This document shows, piece by piece, positions 36,588 through 43,400 of a DNA stretch of 64,000 bases. The first letter of the stretch is position 1; each line of letters starts with the position of its first letter. The notes under the pieces are model-generated. The model saw only the letters and a program-made list of their open reading frames with translations, was not told the DNA's origin and did no database searches. The translations under genes were made by a program, and so were the position numbers. Origin of the DNA: Pedobacter heparinus DSM 2366 (GTDB lineage: Bacteria > Bacteroidota > Bacteroidia > Sphingobacteriales > Sphingobacteriaceae); assembly GCF_000023825.1 (NCBI RefSeq), contig NC_013061.1, forward strand, positions 4,340,001 to 4,404,000, written 5' to 3'.

Positions 36588-37129
36588 TATCGAACCCCCA
36601 GTTTTATCAGTGCAAAAACAGAATAGTTTAACATGTCCTGGTAATTGGCATTTACCCCTTCAGAGGCCAGTGTATACCCCATATTGTCTTCAATCTGCTT
36701 TACTCTCAGGATCTTCATCAGAATCAGATCGGTTAAGGAGCTGATGCGCATGTCACGCCAGGCCTCGCCATAATCGTGATTTTTGTTGAACATCAGGGCC
36801 TTGGTTTCTTCTACCTTTTGGTTGTAGGAGGCCTCTACCACTGGAAGTTCCAGTTCAAACGGGGCATTTTCATCCAGTTCCAGCTGCATCATTGCGATGA
36901 TACAATAATTGATGATACCGATATATTCTGAGCCAATGTCCTCCCCTACTTTAGAGATCTTTTTTTCTTCCAGAGTACGGATGCGCTGGGCTTTGATAAA
37001 GATCTGGTCTGTTATAGAGGCCGGGCGTAAAATGCGCCAGGCTGTACCGTAGTCTTTAGTTTTTTTTAAAAAGAGCGATTTACAAACCGCTATTACCGAA
37101 TCAAATTCCTGAGCTGTATTTGTTGCCAA
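36587..37129 (-). CDS. DUF1599 protein with internal duplication
   Basis: A 180 aa cytoplasmic protein of the DUF1599 family. It contains two copies of one unit: KKTKDYGTAWRILRPASITD (about 23-42) and NKNHDYGEAWRDMRISSLTD (about 113-132), each followed by a RI/RV-x-x-x-E helix and an I-I-N-Y / M-L-N-Y segment. The D-Y-G-x-A-W-R-x-x-R pattern resembles nucleotide-binding all-alpha NTP pyrophosphohydrolase-like folds, but no activity is established. It heads the minus-strand operon with BT_3928, the ABC permease and aroK, and is divergent from folP 63 bp away. Confidence 0.88.
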   Translation of the reverse strand: MATNTAQEFDSVIAVCKSLFLKKTKDYGTAWRILRPASITDQIFIKAQRIRTLEEKKISKVGEDIGSEYIGIINYCIIAMMQLELDENAPFELELPVVEASYNQKVEETKALMFNKNHDYGEAWRDMRISSLTDLILMKILRVKQIEDNMGYTLASEGVNANYQDMLNYSVFALIKLGVR

Positions 37130-37183
37130 AACAATAATAATATTTAGTTCAATCCTATTTTCCTACACAAGCATTTTTTTATC

Positions 37184-37191
37184 TAAGTTTG
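37184..37191 (+). promoter_or_regulatory. -7 element upstream of folP
   Basis: TAAGTTTG matches TAnnTTTG exactly and ends 1 bp before ATG 37193. Transcription would start near or after that ATG, which favours the second ATG at 37202 and a very short or absent leader. No clear -33 TTG is seen. Confidence 0.45.
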
Positions 37192-37192
37192 C

Positions 37193-38059
37193 ATGGAAAC
37201 AATGGCTAAAGATACATTTTTAAACCGAAAGACAACACTAAACCTGGGGGGTAAACTGGTCGATCTAAGACCTCCGGCTGTAATGGGCATCCTGAATCTT
37301 ACAACAGATTCCTTTTACAGCAAGAGCCGCACAGCTACAGTAGAGCAGGCTTTGGAGCGCGCTGAAATTATTCTGAAAGAGGGCGGGCAGTTTATTGACA
37401 TTGGGGCTTATTCTTCCAGGCCAGGGGCCGCTGATGTGCCTGCACAGGAAGAAAAGGAAAAAGTAGTCGCCGCTGTTGAAGCCATTGCCGCAGCCTTTCC
37501 GGAAGCATTGCTTTCTATCGACACTTTCCGGGCAGAGGTTGCAAAAGCCGCAATTGAAGCTGGCGCCCACCTCATTAACGACATATCGGCCGGTAGTATG
37601 GATGAAGCCATGTTTGAAACGGTGGCAGAGCTGGGCGTACCTTACATTATCATGCACATGCGGGGTACCCCGAAAACCATGCAGCAAAATACCTCTTATC
37701 AGCACCTGATGCCGGAAATGCTGGATTATTTTTCAGATAAGGTATCCCGGCTTAAAAAGTTGGGTGTTAAAGACATCATTCTTGATCCGGGCTTCGGTTT
37801 TGCAAAAACCCTTGACCAGAATTACCTTGTAATGCAAAGGCTGCAGGAACTGGATATTTTTGAACTACCAGTATTGGCCGGGCTTTCCAGAAAATCTATG
37901 ATCTATAAATTTCTGGGCGAAGGGCCTGAAGGGGCCTTAAACGGGACAACAGTATTAAATACCATGGCCTTACTAAAGGGGGCTAACATTTTAAGGGTGC
38001 ATGATGTAAAAGCTGCTGCCGAATGCATTGCCCTTGTTCATAAAACACTGGAACAATAA
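37193..38059 (+). CDS. folP: Dihydropteroate synthase
   Basis: Joins 6-hydroxymethyl-7,8-dihydropterin diphosphate and p-aminobenzoate in folate synthesis; target of sulfonamides; cytoplasmic. The 288 aa TIM barrel shows VMGILNLTTDSFYSKSR (diphosphate-binding first strand), IDIGAYSSRPGA, LSIDTFRAEVAKAA, LINDISAG, YIIMHMRGTPKTMQ and ILDPGFGFAKT, all family motifs. Two starts are possible (37193 or 37202): a TAnnTTTG element ends 1 bp before the first, so the second may be the true one. cdaA follows 28 bp downstream. Confidence 0.95.
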   Translation: METMAKDTFLNRKTTLNLGGKLVDLRPPAVMGILNLTTDSFYSKSRTATVEQALERAEIILKEGGQFIDIGAYSSRPGAADVPAQEEKEKVVAAVEAIAAAFPEALLSIDTFRAEVAKAAIEAGAHLINDISAGSMDEAMFETVAELGVPYIIMHMRGTPKTMQQNTSYQHLMPEMLDYFSDKVSRLKKLGVKDIILDPGFGFAKTLDQNYLVMQRLQELDIFELPVLAGLSRKSMIYKFLGEGPEGALNGTTVLNTMALLKGANILRVHDVKAAAECIALVHKTLEQ

Positions 38060-38087
38060 TATGGTTAAAATTCCTAACTTGGCATAA

Positions 38088-38879
38088 ATGAAAAGCTTGG
38101 ATTTCGATTTTCTGAAGGTATCTTTTACCGATGCGGTAGACATTATTCTTGTCGCGCTGATCATTTATTATATCTATAACCTGATCAAAAATACACTTGC
38201 TGTAAATCTTTTATTGGGTATGGTGATTATCCTGGTGATCCACTGGGTGGTAGATGCCCTGCACATGAACCTGCTGTCGAGCATTATTAATCAGTTTATG
38301 AGTGTAGGGATCATTGCACTGATCATCATTTTTCAGCCCGAGATCAGGCGTTTCCTGCTCCTTATTGGTAAAAACACGTTTTTACAGCAGAATAAGGCCT
38401 GGTGGGGTTATCTCTTTGGCAGTAAGAATATAGAACAAAACAACCTGATCAGGATTAAGCCTGTTATTGATGCCTGCAAAAGCATGAAAAAATCAAGAAC
38501 GGGTGCGCTGATCGTTTTTGTTAAATTTTATGATGACCAGCTTTTTGCGAATAGCTGCGAAATTATAGATTCTAAAATTTCCAAACGCTTACTGGAAAGC
38601 ATTTTTCAGAAATACAGCCCGCTGCATGATGGGGCGGTGGTGATTGCCGAAAATAAGATTAAAAGTGCCAGCTGTATTTTACCACTGACGGACAATGATA
38701 AATTGCCACCACAGTTTGGCTTAAGGCACAGGGCCGGTATTGGCGTATCGGAAACTACGGATGCTGTTGCGGTGATCATCTCTGAGGAGACCGGTGAGAT
38801 TGCCTATGCCAAGCAGGGACGGGTACGGATGAATGTTTCTTTTGGAGAGCTGGAGAAATTGCTGAACAAAGATTTTTAA
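38088..38879 (+). CDS. cdaA: Diadenylate cyclase (CdaA type)
   Basis: Synthesises cyclic di-AMP from two ATP; membrane-bound. The 263 aa protein has three N-terminal membrane helices (VDIILVALIIYYIYNLIKN, AVNLLLGMVIILVIHWVV, VGIIALIIIFQPEIRRFLL) and a C-terminal DAC domain with the catalytic Asp181-Gly-Ala (LHDGAVVI) and Arg213-His-Arg (LRHRAGIG) motifs, both intact. It follows folP closely, a pairing often seen in Bacteroidota; the CdaR regulator found in Firmicutes is absent. Confidence 0.94.
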   Translation: MKSLDFDFLKVSFTDAVDIILVALIIYYIYNLIKNTLAVNLLLGMVIILVIHWVVDALHMNLLSSIINQFMSVGIIALIIIFQPEIRRFLLLIGKNTFLQQNKAWWGYLFGSKNIEQNNLIRIKPVIDACKSMKKSRTGALIVFVKFYDDQLFANSCEIIDSKISKRLLESIFQKYSPLHDGAVVIAENKIKSASCILPLTDNDKLPPQFGLRHRAGIGVSETTDAVAVIISEETGEIAYAKQGRVRMNVSFGELEKLLNKDF

Positions 38880-39000
38880 AATTGCCAAAAAAGTATCTGA
38901 GTGCCTTTGATAGATTGAGCAGATGTTTTACTTAGCATCAACATTCCTACGAAGAATGTTAATACTTGTATCATAAATCCGTTGTTCATTTTGAGAGCTA

Positions 39001-39405
39001 TTAATAATATACCCTGTCGTTTGTAAGGTCAATCAATGCGTCGCGCATAATACCGTAAAAAATAACCTTACTAGAATTCATTTCTATGTAGCCAAACTCT
39101 TTTAATGGCAGAACCTTTATAGGCATGTATTTATGGTTTTTTTTGTTTATAAAAAAATGCGCCAAATAATCCGGATCTTCTTTTTTTAGCAATGGAAGTC
39201 TGTTTCTGTTATTACTCAGGGCCCGTTTAATACCAATATTCCTCTTATCCCATTTAACGACTGAATCATCATATAATTTGTAACTGTAATTTTCTTGGTT
39301 ATCTTTAAATAGAATATGGACAGTTTTAATATTACTTTTTAGTAAAGGTTGGTAAGCACAACCAGATAAACTAATCAAACCATATATGAACAAAAAGTAT
39401 TTCAT
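39001..39405 (-). CDS. Orphan lipoprotein, unknown function
   Basis: A 134 aa predicted lipoprotein (LISLSGC, Cys16) that I do not recognise. The mature part is rich in Lys, Asn and Tyr (LFKDNQENYSYKLYDDSVVK; EDPDYLAHFFINKKNHKY) and ends in Tyr-Tyr. It is the last of three small lipoprotein genes on the minus strand in a noticeably A/T-rich stretch; each has its acylated Cys at position 16. The composition differs from the flanking housekeeping genes, which suggests acquisition by transfer (inference). Confidence 0.65.
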   Translation of the reverse strand: MKYFLFIYGLISLSGCAYQPLLKSNIKTVHILFKDNQENYSYKLYDDSVVKWDKRNIGIKRALSNNRNRLPLLKKEDPDYLAHFFINKKNHKYMPIKVLPLKEFGYIEMNSSKVIFYGIMRDALIDLTNDRVYY

Positions 39406-39439
39406 AATTAATTATTAAAAATGTGAATATAAACTTGGT

Positions 39440-40006
39440 CTAAGGCCAAGTTATCGTTACACCTTTCCTTGCCCTAATTTTCGAAAGTTCATCTTTGTTC
39501 ATTGGACCATACAAAGAGTCACTCTTTTTATCAATTAAATAATAGTTTAATTTATTTTTAAAGATGCTTTTGAGCGAAGCGTTGTTTTTCACTATGCTAT
39601 CGCTTACACGCTGTAAATTATCTTCGCTAAGCGTTGTAAGCAAGTTATTAATATGTTTAATTGACATCTTATCACCAAATACGTTAATTACAGTATCTTT
39701 TTTATTCTCCACATAGTAGTTGCTCCAGAAGCTCAAATCATCCTTAATGTTTTTATCCATTAATTTTCTATTAGGTCGCTGCTCCATCAAAATATAACGA
39801 CTATCAGACTTATACATTAAAACATCTGAAAACACGACTACTTTTTGATAGTGATACTCTTTAGTCGATTTATAGACAATTGACCCATAGGGATAGCCAA
39901 CATCTAATGCATCATATTCTGATAGATAATAATAATTCTTGCTTGGATTCCTTTGCGTACAACTAAATAATATAAGTACTAAAAAAAGGGCTAATAATCT
40001 TCTCAT
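39440..40006 (-). CDS. Orphan lipoprotein, unknown function
   Basis: A 188 aa predicted lipoprotein (LILFSC, Cys16), not recognised. The mature part includes YYYLSEYDALDVGYPYGSIV, a helical middle with LLTTLSEDNLQRVSDSIVKN and an end segment with KDELSKIRARKGVTITW. It lies 34 bp upstream of the next lipoprotein gene on the same strand, so the two are probably co-transcribed. A/T-rich like its neighbours. No domain can be named. Confidence 0.65.
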   Translation of the reverse strand: MRRLLALFLVLILFSCTQRNPSKNYYYLSEYDALDVGYPYGSIVYKSTKEYHYQKVVVFSDVLMYKSDSRYILMEQRPNRKLMDKNIKDDLSFWSNYYVENKKDTVINVFGDKMSIKHINNLLTTLSEDNLQRVSDSIVKNNASLKSIFKNKLNYYLIDKKSDSLYGPMNKDELSKIRARKGVTITWP

Positions 40007-40050
40007 TTAAATCTGATTGTTGGGTTAAGATAATGAATCATGTAGGATTT

Positions 40051-40071
40051 CCCAGGGTCTAGGACCTTGGG
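40051..40071 (-). other. Intergenic hairpin between two lipoprotein genes
   Basis: CCCAGGGTC, TAG, GACCTTGGG form a 9-bp stem with one G-T wobble and a 3-nt loop, in the gap between the genes at 40109 and 40006. There is no T-run on either strand. It stands out as a G/C-rich island in A/T-rich sequence and may be a processing or stability hairpin. Confidence 0.5.
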
Positions 40072-40108
40072 GTATCTTTAACCTCATATAAAGATCTATT
40101 TAATAAAT

Positions 40109-40615
40109 TCAAATATCAAAAAGATGATTATCGCTGAAATATTTATCCAAAGCAGCAATAGCCTTTTTAAATTCTGCATTATTCTTTAGCATTTTAAGAA
40201 CCACATTTCTAAATGTAACGGCTCTATACTCTTGTCCAAATGCAAAAATCCCCTTTGAGTAATCCTCATCAACAGTTATTTCTAATAATTTTTTTTTATC
40301 ATAGAAAAGTTTTATACGCAAGTCTCTGGCAGGCATTATTCTATGCTCGGAAGCATATATGGCCGTTCCACGCATTTCATCTAATCTGTTATCATCGAAA
40401 GACTTGATAATTTGCTGTTCTTCATTTTTGGACATTTTCAACGTATCTGTATAGTTCCATTCGCCATAGGTTGCTTTTACTACCTTTGATGTGAAATCAA
40501 CAGTAATTCGCTTATTATAGACAAATATTAGATGATGATGAGCACTTTTATATCCATGCGTTTCTGCACAAGAGGAAAATAAGAGTAAAATGATGCCTAT
40601 TTTTATTTTATCCAT
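40109..40615 (-). CDS. Orphan lipoprotein, unknown function
   Basis: Start chosen at ATG 40615, which gives a lipoprotein signal (MDKIKIGIILLLFSSC, Cys16); a longer frame from 40669 would add 18 residues before it. The 168 aa protein is not recognised. The mature part has HHHLIFVYNKRITVDFTSK, RIMPARDLRIKLFYDKKKLL and a Lys-rich helical end (MLKNNAEFKKAIAALDKYF). First of three minus-strand lipoprotein genes in the A/T-rich islet. Confidence 0.6.
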   Translation of the reverse strand: MDKIKIGIILLLFSSCAETHGYKSAHHHLIFVYNKRITVDFTSKVVKATYGEWNYTDTLKMSKNEEQQIIKSFDDNRLDEMRGTAIYASEHRIMPARDLRIKLFYDKKKLLEITVDEDYSKGIFAFGQEYRAVTFRNVVLKMLKNNAEFKKAIAALDKYFSDNHLFDI

Positions 40616-40733
40616 AATGGCATAATTTATTAAAAATTCTCCAACTATATCGTCTAGGATGAACACCAATCAATGACCTGTTGGTATTTAGCCAACTATT
40701 ATATCCATGTTGTTTCATGCAATTAAGGCCATA

Positions 40734-40754
40734 GGCAGATACTGCCTTTTTTTT
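40734..40754 (+). terminator. Terminator-like hairpin with no plus-strand gene upstream
   Basis: GGCAG-ATA-CTGCC followed by eight T on the plus strand. All annotated genes from 39001 to 45471 are on the minus strand, so this is an orphan signal. A second small stem (GTTGG/CCAAC, 40680-40696) precedes it. It may end a small plus-strand RNA or be chance in A/T-rich DNA. Confidence 0.35.
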
Positions 40755-40805
40755 ATTTTTTCACATTCCATAGCTTACTTTATTATCAAGGAAAAATTAG
40801 CGGGG

Positions 40806-41210
40806 CTAAAACTTCAGTACGGAATTGAATCTTCTGACAAAGGCAGTATCAATATTGCTTTTTTTCTTTGTAGCAAGGATGACCATTCCTTTATGTGTGT
40901 CCATTAGCTGTAAAAGACAGGACACTTCCTGGTTGGCATACTTGTCATGGGCATCCTTTATCTCTGTACGCTTACCAAATAAGGCATCGGCCTCATCGAA
41001 AAACAGGATCCAGCCTTTCTCTTCTGCCTCAGCAAAAAGACGTTTAAGGTTCTTTTCTGTTTCGCCAATGTATTTGGAGATTACTTTTGACAGCTCTACC
41101 TGATGGACTTCCCTACCCAGTTCTTTTCCCAATAAGGCAACGGTTTGTTTTTTTTCGCCACCTGCAGGGCCATGGAACAATATGCGGTTGCTGTTTATTT
41201 TAAAGTTCAT
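40806..41210 (-). CDS. Short AAA-family ATPase with degenerate Walker A, probably a truncated remnant
   Basis: A 134 aa protein made of little more than the core of an AAA domain. Walker B (WILFFDEADALFGKR) and the region before it (VELSKVISKYIGETEKNLKR) are well kept and the chain ends at RRFNSVLKF, the usual arginine-finger position. Walker A reads GPAGGEKKQ: the Gly before Lys is Glu and the Ser/Thr after Lys is Lys, so nucleotide binding is doubtful. Full relatives, for example the AAA proteins of contractile injection-system loci in Bacteroidota, are much longer at both ends. It could be a decaying gene or a minimal regulator; decay is likelier. Confidence 0.6.
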   Translation of the reverse strand: MNFKINSNRILFHGPAGGEKKQTVALLGKELGREVHQVELSKVISKYIGETEKNLKRLFAEAEEKGWILFFDEADALFGKRTEIKDAHDKYANQEVSCLLQLMDTHKGMVILATKKKSNIDTAFVRRFNSVLKF

Positions 41211-41252
41211 GCTTAATGGTGTTCACGACATACCTATTAAAGATAAGGAAAT

Positions 41253-41291
41253 AAAAAACGGGATGCAATTTACCATTGCATCCCGTTTTTT
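41253..41291 (-). terminator. Strong intrinsic terminator downstream of the bacilliredoxin gene
   Basis: AAAAACGGGATGCAAT and ATTGCATCCCGTTTTT form a perfect 16-bp stem with a 5-nt loop; the A-tract and T-tract make it able to work in both directions. It lies 18 bp after the stop of the minus-strand gene at 41309. Confidence 0.92.
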
Positions 41292-41308
41292 ATTTCTTTA
41301 CAGTTTAA

Positions 41309-41785
41309 CTAGCAATACTGATCAAATGCACCGATCAGGCTATCAGCAATCATTTGGGCCGGACGGCCTTCAATCTGATGACGCTCGATCATGTGGACCA
41401 GTTTACCATCTTTAAACAAGGCCATAGCAGGTGATGAAGGTGGGAAAGGCATCATATAGCTCCTTGCTTTATCAACCGCTTCTTTTTCCATTCCTGCAAA
41501 AACCGTTACCAGTTTATCAGGATGTTTTGCATTGGCCGCAGCAATTTTTGCTGCCGGGCGTGCATTAGCTGCAGCGCAGCCACAAACAGAGTTTACCACT
41601 ACAAATACAGTTCCTTCTGCGCTGATTGCACTGTCCACATCGGCGGCTGTTTTTAATTCCTGAAAACCTACATTAGTAAGCTCTGCACGCATGGGTTCTA
41701 CTAAATATTCTGGATACATATCTTTAAATGCTTTGTTAATTTCTTCTTTATGATACAAAGGTACGGCACTTGCATGTAGTATCAA
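41309..41785 (-). CDS. BrxA/BrxB-family bacilliredoxin
   Basis: A 158 aa cytoplasmic thiol protein of the YphP/YqiW (bacilliredoxin) family, which removes bacillithiol or related thiols from oxidised proteins. The family CxC motif is present as Cys68-Gly-Cys70 (NSVCGCAAANARPA), with FAGMEKEAVDKARSYM and PPSSPAMALFKDGKLVHMIERHQIEGR in the second half, of which the MALFKDGKLVHMIERHQIEG segment is diagnostic. A strong terminator follows. It suggests a low-molecular-weight thiol such as bacillithiol in this organism. Confidence 0.93.
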   Translation of the reverse strand: MILHASAVPLYHKEEINKAFKDMYPEYLVEPMRAELTNVGFQELKTAADVDSAISAEGTVFVVVNSVCGCAAANARPAAKIAAANAKHPDKLVTVFAGMEKEAVDKARSYMMPFPPSSPAMALFKDGKLVHMIERHQIEGRPAQMIADSLIGAFDQYC

Positions 41786-41845
41786 AGGGTTAGCAGGAAA
41801 GGTATACAGTTTTTACCTTCAAATGATGCGCTAATACCTTCTTTG

Positions 41846-42808
41846 CTAAAGGATATAATACATTTTTGCCTTGGTAAGATGCAAGCCTGTCAGCTTTTCT
41901 TCCTGCCTGTAATTTTCTTTGAGCATCTGTTTAATGTCCCTTTCAATAGTCCGGCAAATGGTGGTTGTAGGTGTATCTGTTGGTTTATTCTCAAAAGGGT
42001 CCTGTAAATGAATGGCCATTTTTTCGATCAGAAAAAAAGAACAGGCGATGGCAATAACCAGTGGAACTGTCGCAAAGCTGAAAAACTCTATCAATCCGAA
42101 GGGCAGCAACATGATGAAGAGGATGATGGAGAAATGAATATAAACACTATACGTCACCGGAAAAATTGTATTCTTTATGCGTTCGCAACCGCCCATTTGA
42201 TTAGAAAAGGCCGTAAGCGTCTTATCCATCTGTACCTGCTGGTATTCATTTATCCAGCCCAGCTTATAGGCATTGCGCAAATCGCTGCCCTGCAGCTCCA
42301 GCAGTGCCAGGGGTACGTTGGTATAGTTTTTTACATACTCCAGATCATCATTACTAATGAGCCGGCCAAGCTCTTCCAGTGGATCTTGTTTGCGCAGGTG
42401 CCGGCTAAGGGCGTAGCACCAGGCAATCTGTCTTTTTGCAAGACGTTCGCAAAAGACTTTCTCATCTTCGGCACTATATGGATTGTCGACAAAGGTAAGC
42501 AACTGCCTTGTCAGCGATCTGGAATCATTTACGACTGCACCCCAGATGGTACGGGCTTCCCACCAGCGATCGTATGCCTGGTTGGATTTAAAAGCCAGCA
42601 GCAATGAAATTACAGTACCCAGAATAGTGGGCACTGCAATAGGTATGGAAATTCTGGTAATGTGAAAATTGCTGTATAACATGGTGATTAAGGCAGCGTA
42701 TAGCGCAACGATCAGCATTTCCTTACCAATCTTTCCAAAGATATATTTTACCGGTATATTTTCTTTTAGTAACATGTCATAAGATTTAAGGGGTATCAAA
42801 CTAAACAA
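41846..42808 (-). CDS. Bestrophin-family anion channel-like membrane protein
   Basis: A 320 aa membrane protein of the bestrophin (UPF0187/RFP-TM) family: MLIVALYAALITMLYSNFHI, then the diagnostic LLAFKSNQAYDRWWEARTIW and VVNDSRSLTRQLL, a helical domain, FPVTYSVYIHFSIILFIMLL and a C-terminal tail ending DIKQMLKENYRQ-type helices. Bacterial bestrophins form pentameric ion channels. The start may be ATG 42808, overlapping the upstream stop by 8 bp, or ATG 42775 (MLLKENIPVKYIFGK), which gives a more usual N-terminus. It is probably co-transcribed with the UspA-like gene. Confidence 0.9.
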   Translation of the reverse strand: MFSLIPLKSYDMLLKENIPVKYIFGKIGKEMLIVALYAALITMLYSNFHITRISIPIAVPTILGTVISLLLAFKSNQAYDRWWEARTIWGAVVNDSRSLTRQLLTFVDNPYSAEDEKVFCERLAKRQIAWCYALSRHLRKQDPLEELGRLISNDDLEYVKNYTNVPLALLELQGSDLRNAYKLGWINEYQQVQMDKTLTAFSNQMGGCERIKNTIFPVTYSVYIHFSIILFIMLLPFGLIEFFSFATVPLVIAIACSFFLIEKMAIHLQDPFENKPTDTPTTTICRTIERDIKQMLKENYRQEEKLTGLHLTKAKMYYIL

Positions 42809-43286
42809 CCATCAGGCTTTCTTCTTCCTGCACCTGTACAGATTGAGCAAAGGAGTCTTCGCATTTTTTTAACAGAGTTAAAACCGGGAGACCACATTTG
42901 GCAATCAGCGCTGAAGGATCAATACTGGTTTTATTCAGCTTTTCACACGAACAGAAGTCGGGATGCAATATGTAGTCTACCTCATTTGCCTCAAGAAAAT
43001 TTCTGAACATACTGAGTGTAGTCCCATAAAAAAATTCAATGCTAAAAGATTTGATTTCCGGCAACTGCCTTTTCAATTCATGGCATCCTTTATGAAAATC
43101 TGCGCTCACATATTCAAACTCCCTCGATCGCCTGCTGAGCATGAGCAGGTCGGTGATAGAATCGGAAAGCCTGAATAAATGAACAAAAACAATATTTACA
43201 GGTGTTCCCTTCATATTTGAACAAACTTGCGGGATACACTTCAACGTTGAGGCATTAAAATCTGTTGGGATCAGGATCGTTTTCAT
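42801..43286 (-). CDS. UspA-like stress protein
   Basis: A 161 aa protein with a universal-stress-protein-like start (MKTILIPTDFNASTLKCIPQ) and end (ALIAKCGLPVLTLLKK) but a shorter and divergent centre. The ATP-binding G-x2-G-x9-G(S/T) motif of canonical Usp proteins is not present, so nucleotide binding is doubtful. It overlaps or abuts the bestrophin gene, suggesting a two-gene unit tied to membrane or ion stress (inference). It lies next to, but separate from, the sensor kinase operon. Confidence 0.65.
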   Translation of the reverse strand: MKTILIPTDFNASTLKCIPQVCSNMKGTPVNIVFVHLFRLSDSITDLLMLSRRSREFEYVSADFHKGCHELKRQLPEIKSFSIEFFYGTTLSMFRNFLEANEVDYILHPDFCSCEKLNKTSIDPSALIAKCGLPVLTLLKKCEDSFAQSVQVQEEESLMVV

Positions 43287-43400
43287 AATTTTTTCTTAAA
43301 GAGTTAATGATCAATTATTTGTTGATACAATATTACCCTGAGGTCATTAAAACGATATAAGAGCCCTATTAGAATTTTGTTAGAAAAACAGGGGCAAAAA

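Noticed and set aside
40707..40907. A 66-codon plus-strand open frame near the orphan terminator.
   Set aside because: It runs through the terminator-like hairpin and into the antisense of the AAA gene, so it is not a convincing gene.
42008..42607. A 199-codon plus-strand open frame.
   Set aside because: It is antisense to the bestrophin gene, whose family motifs are intact; its own translation has no recognisable domain.
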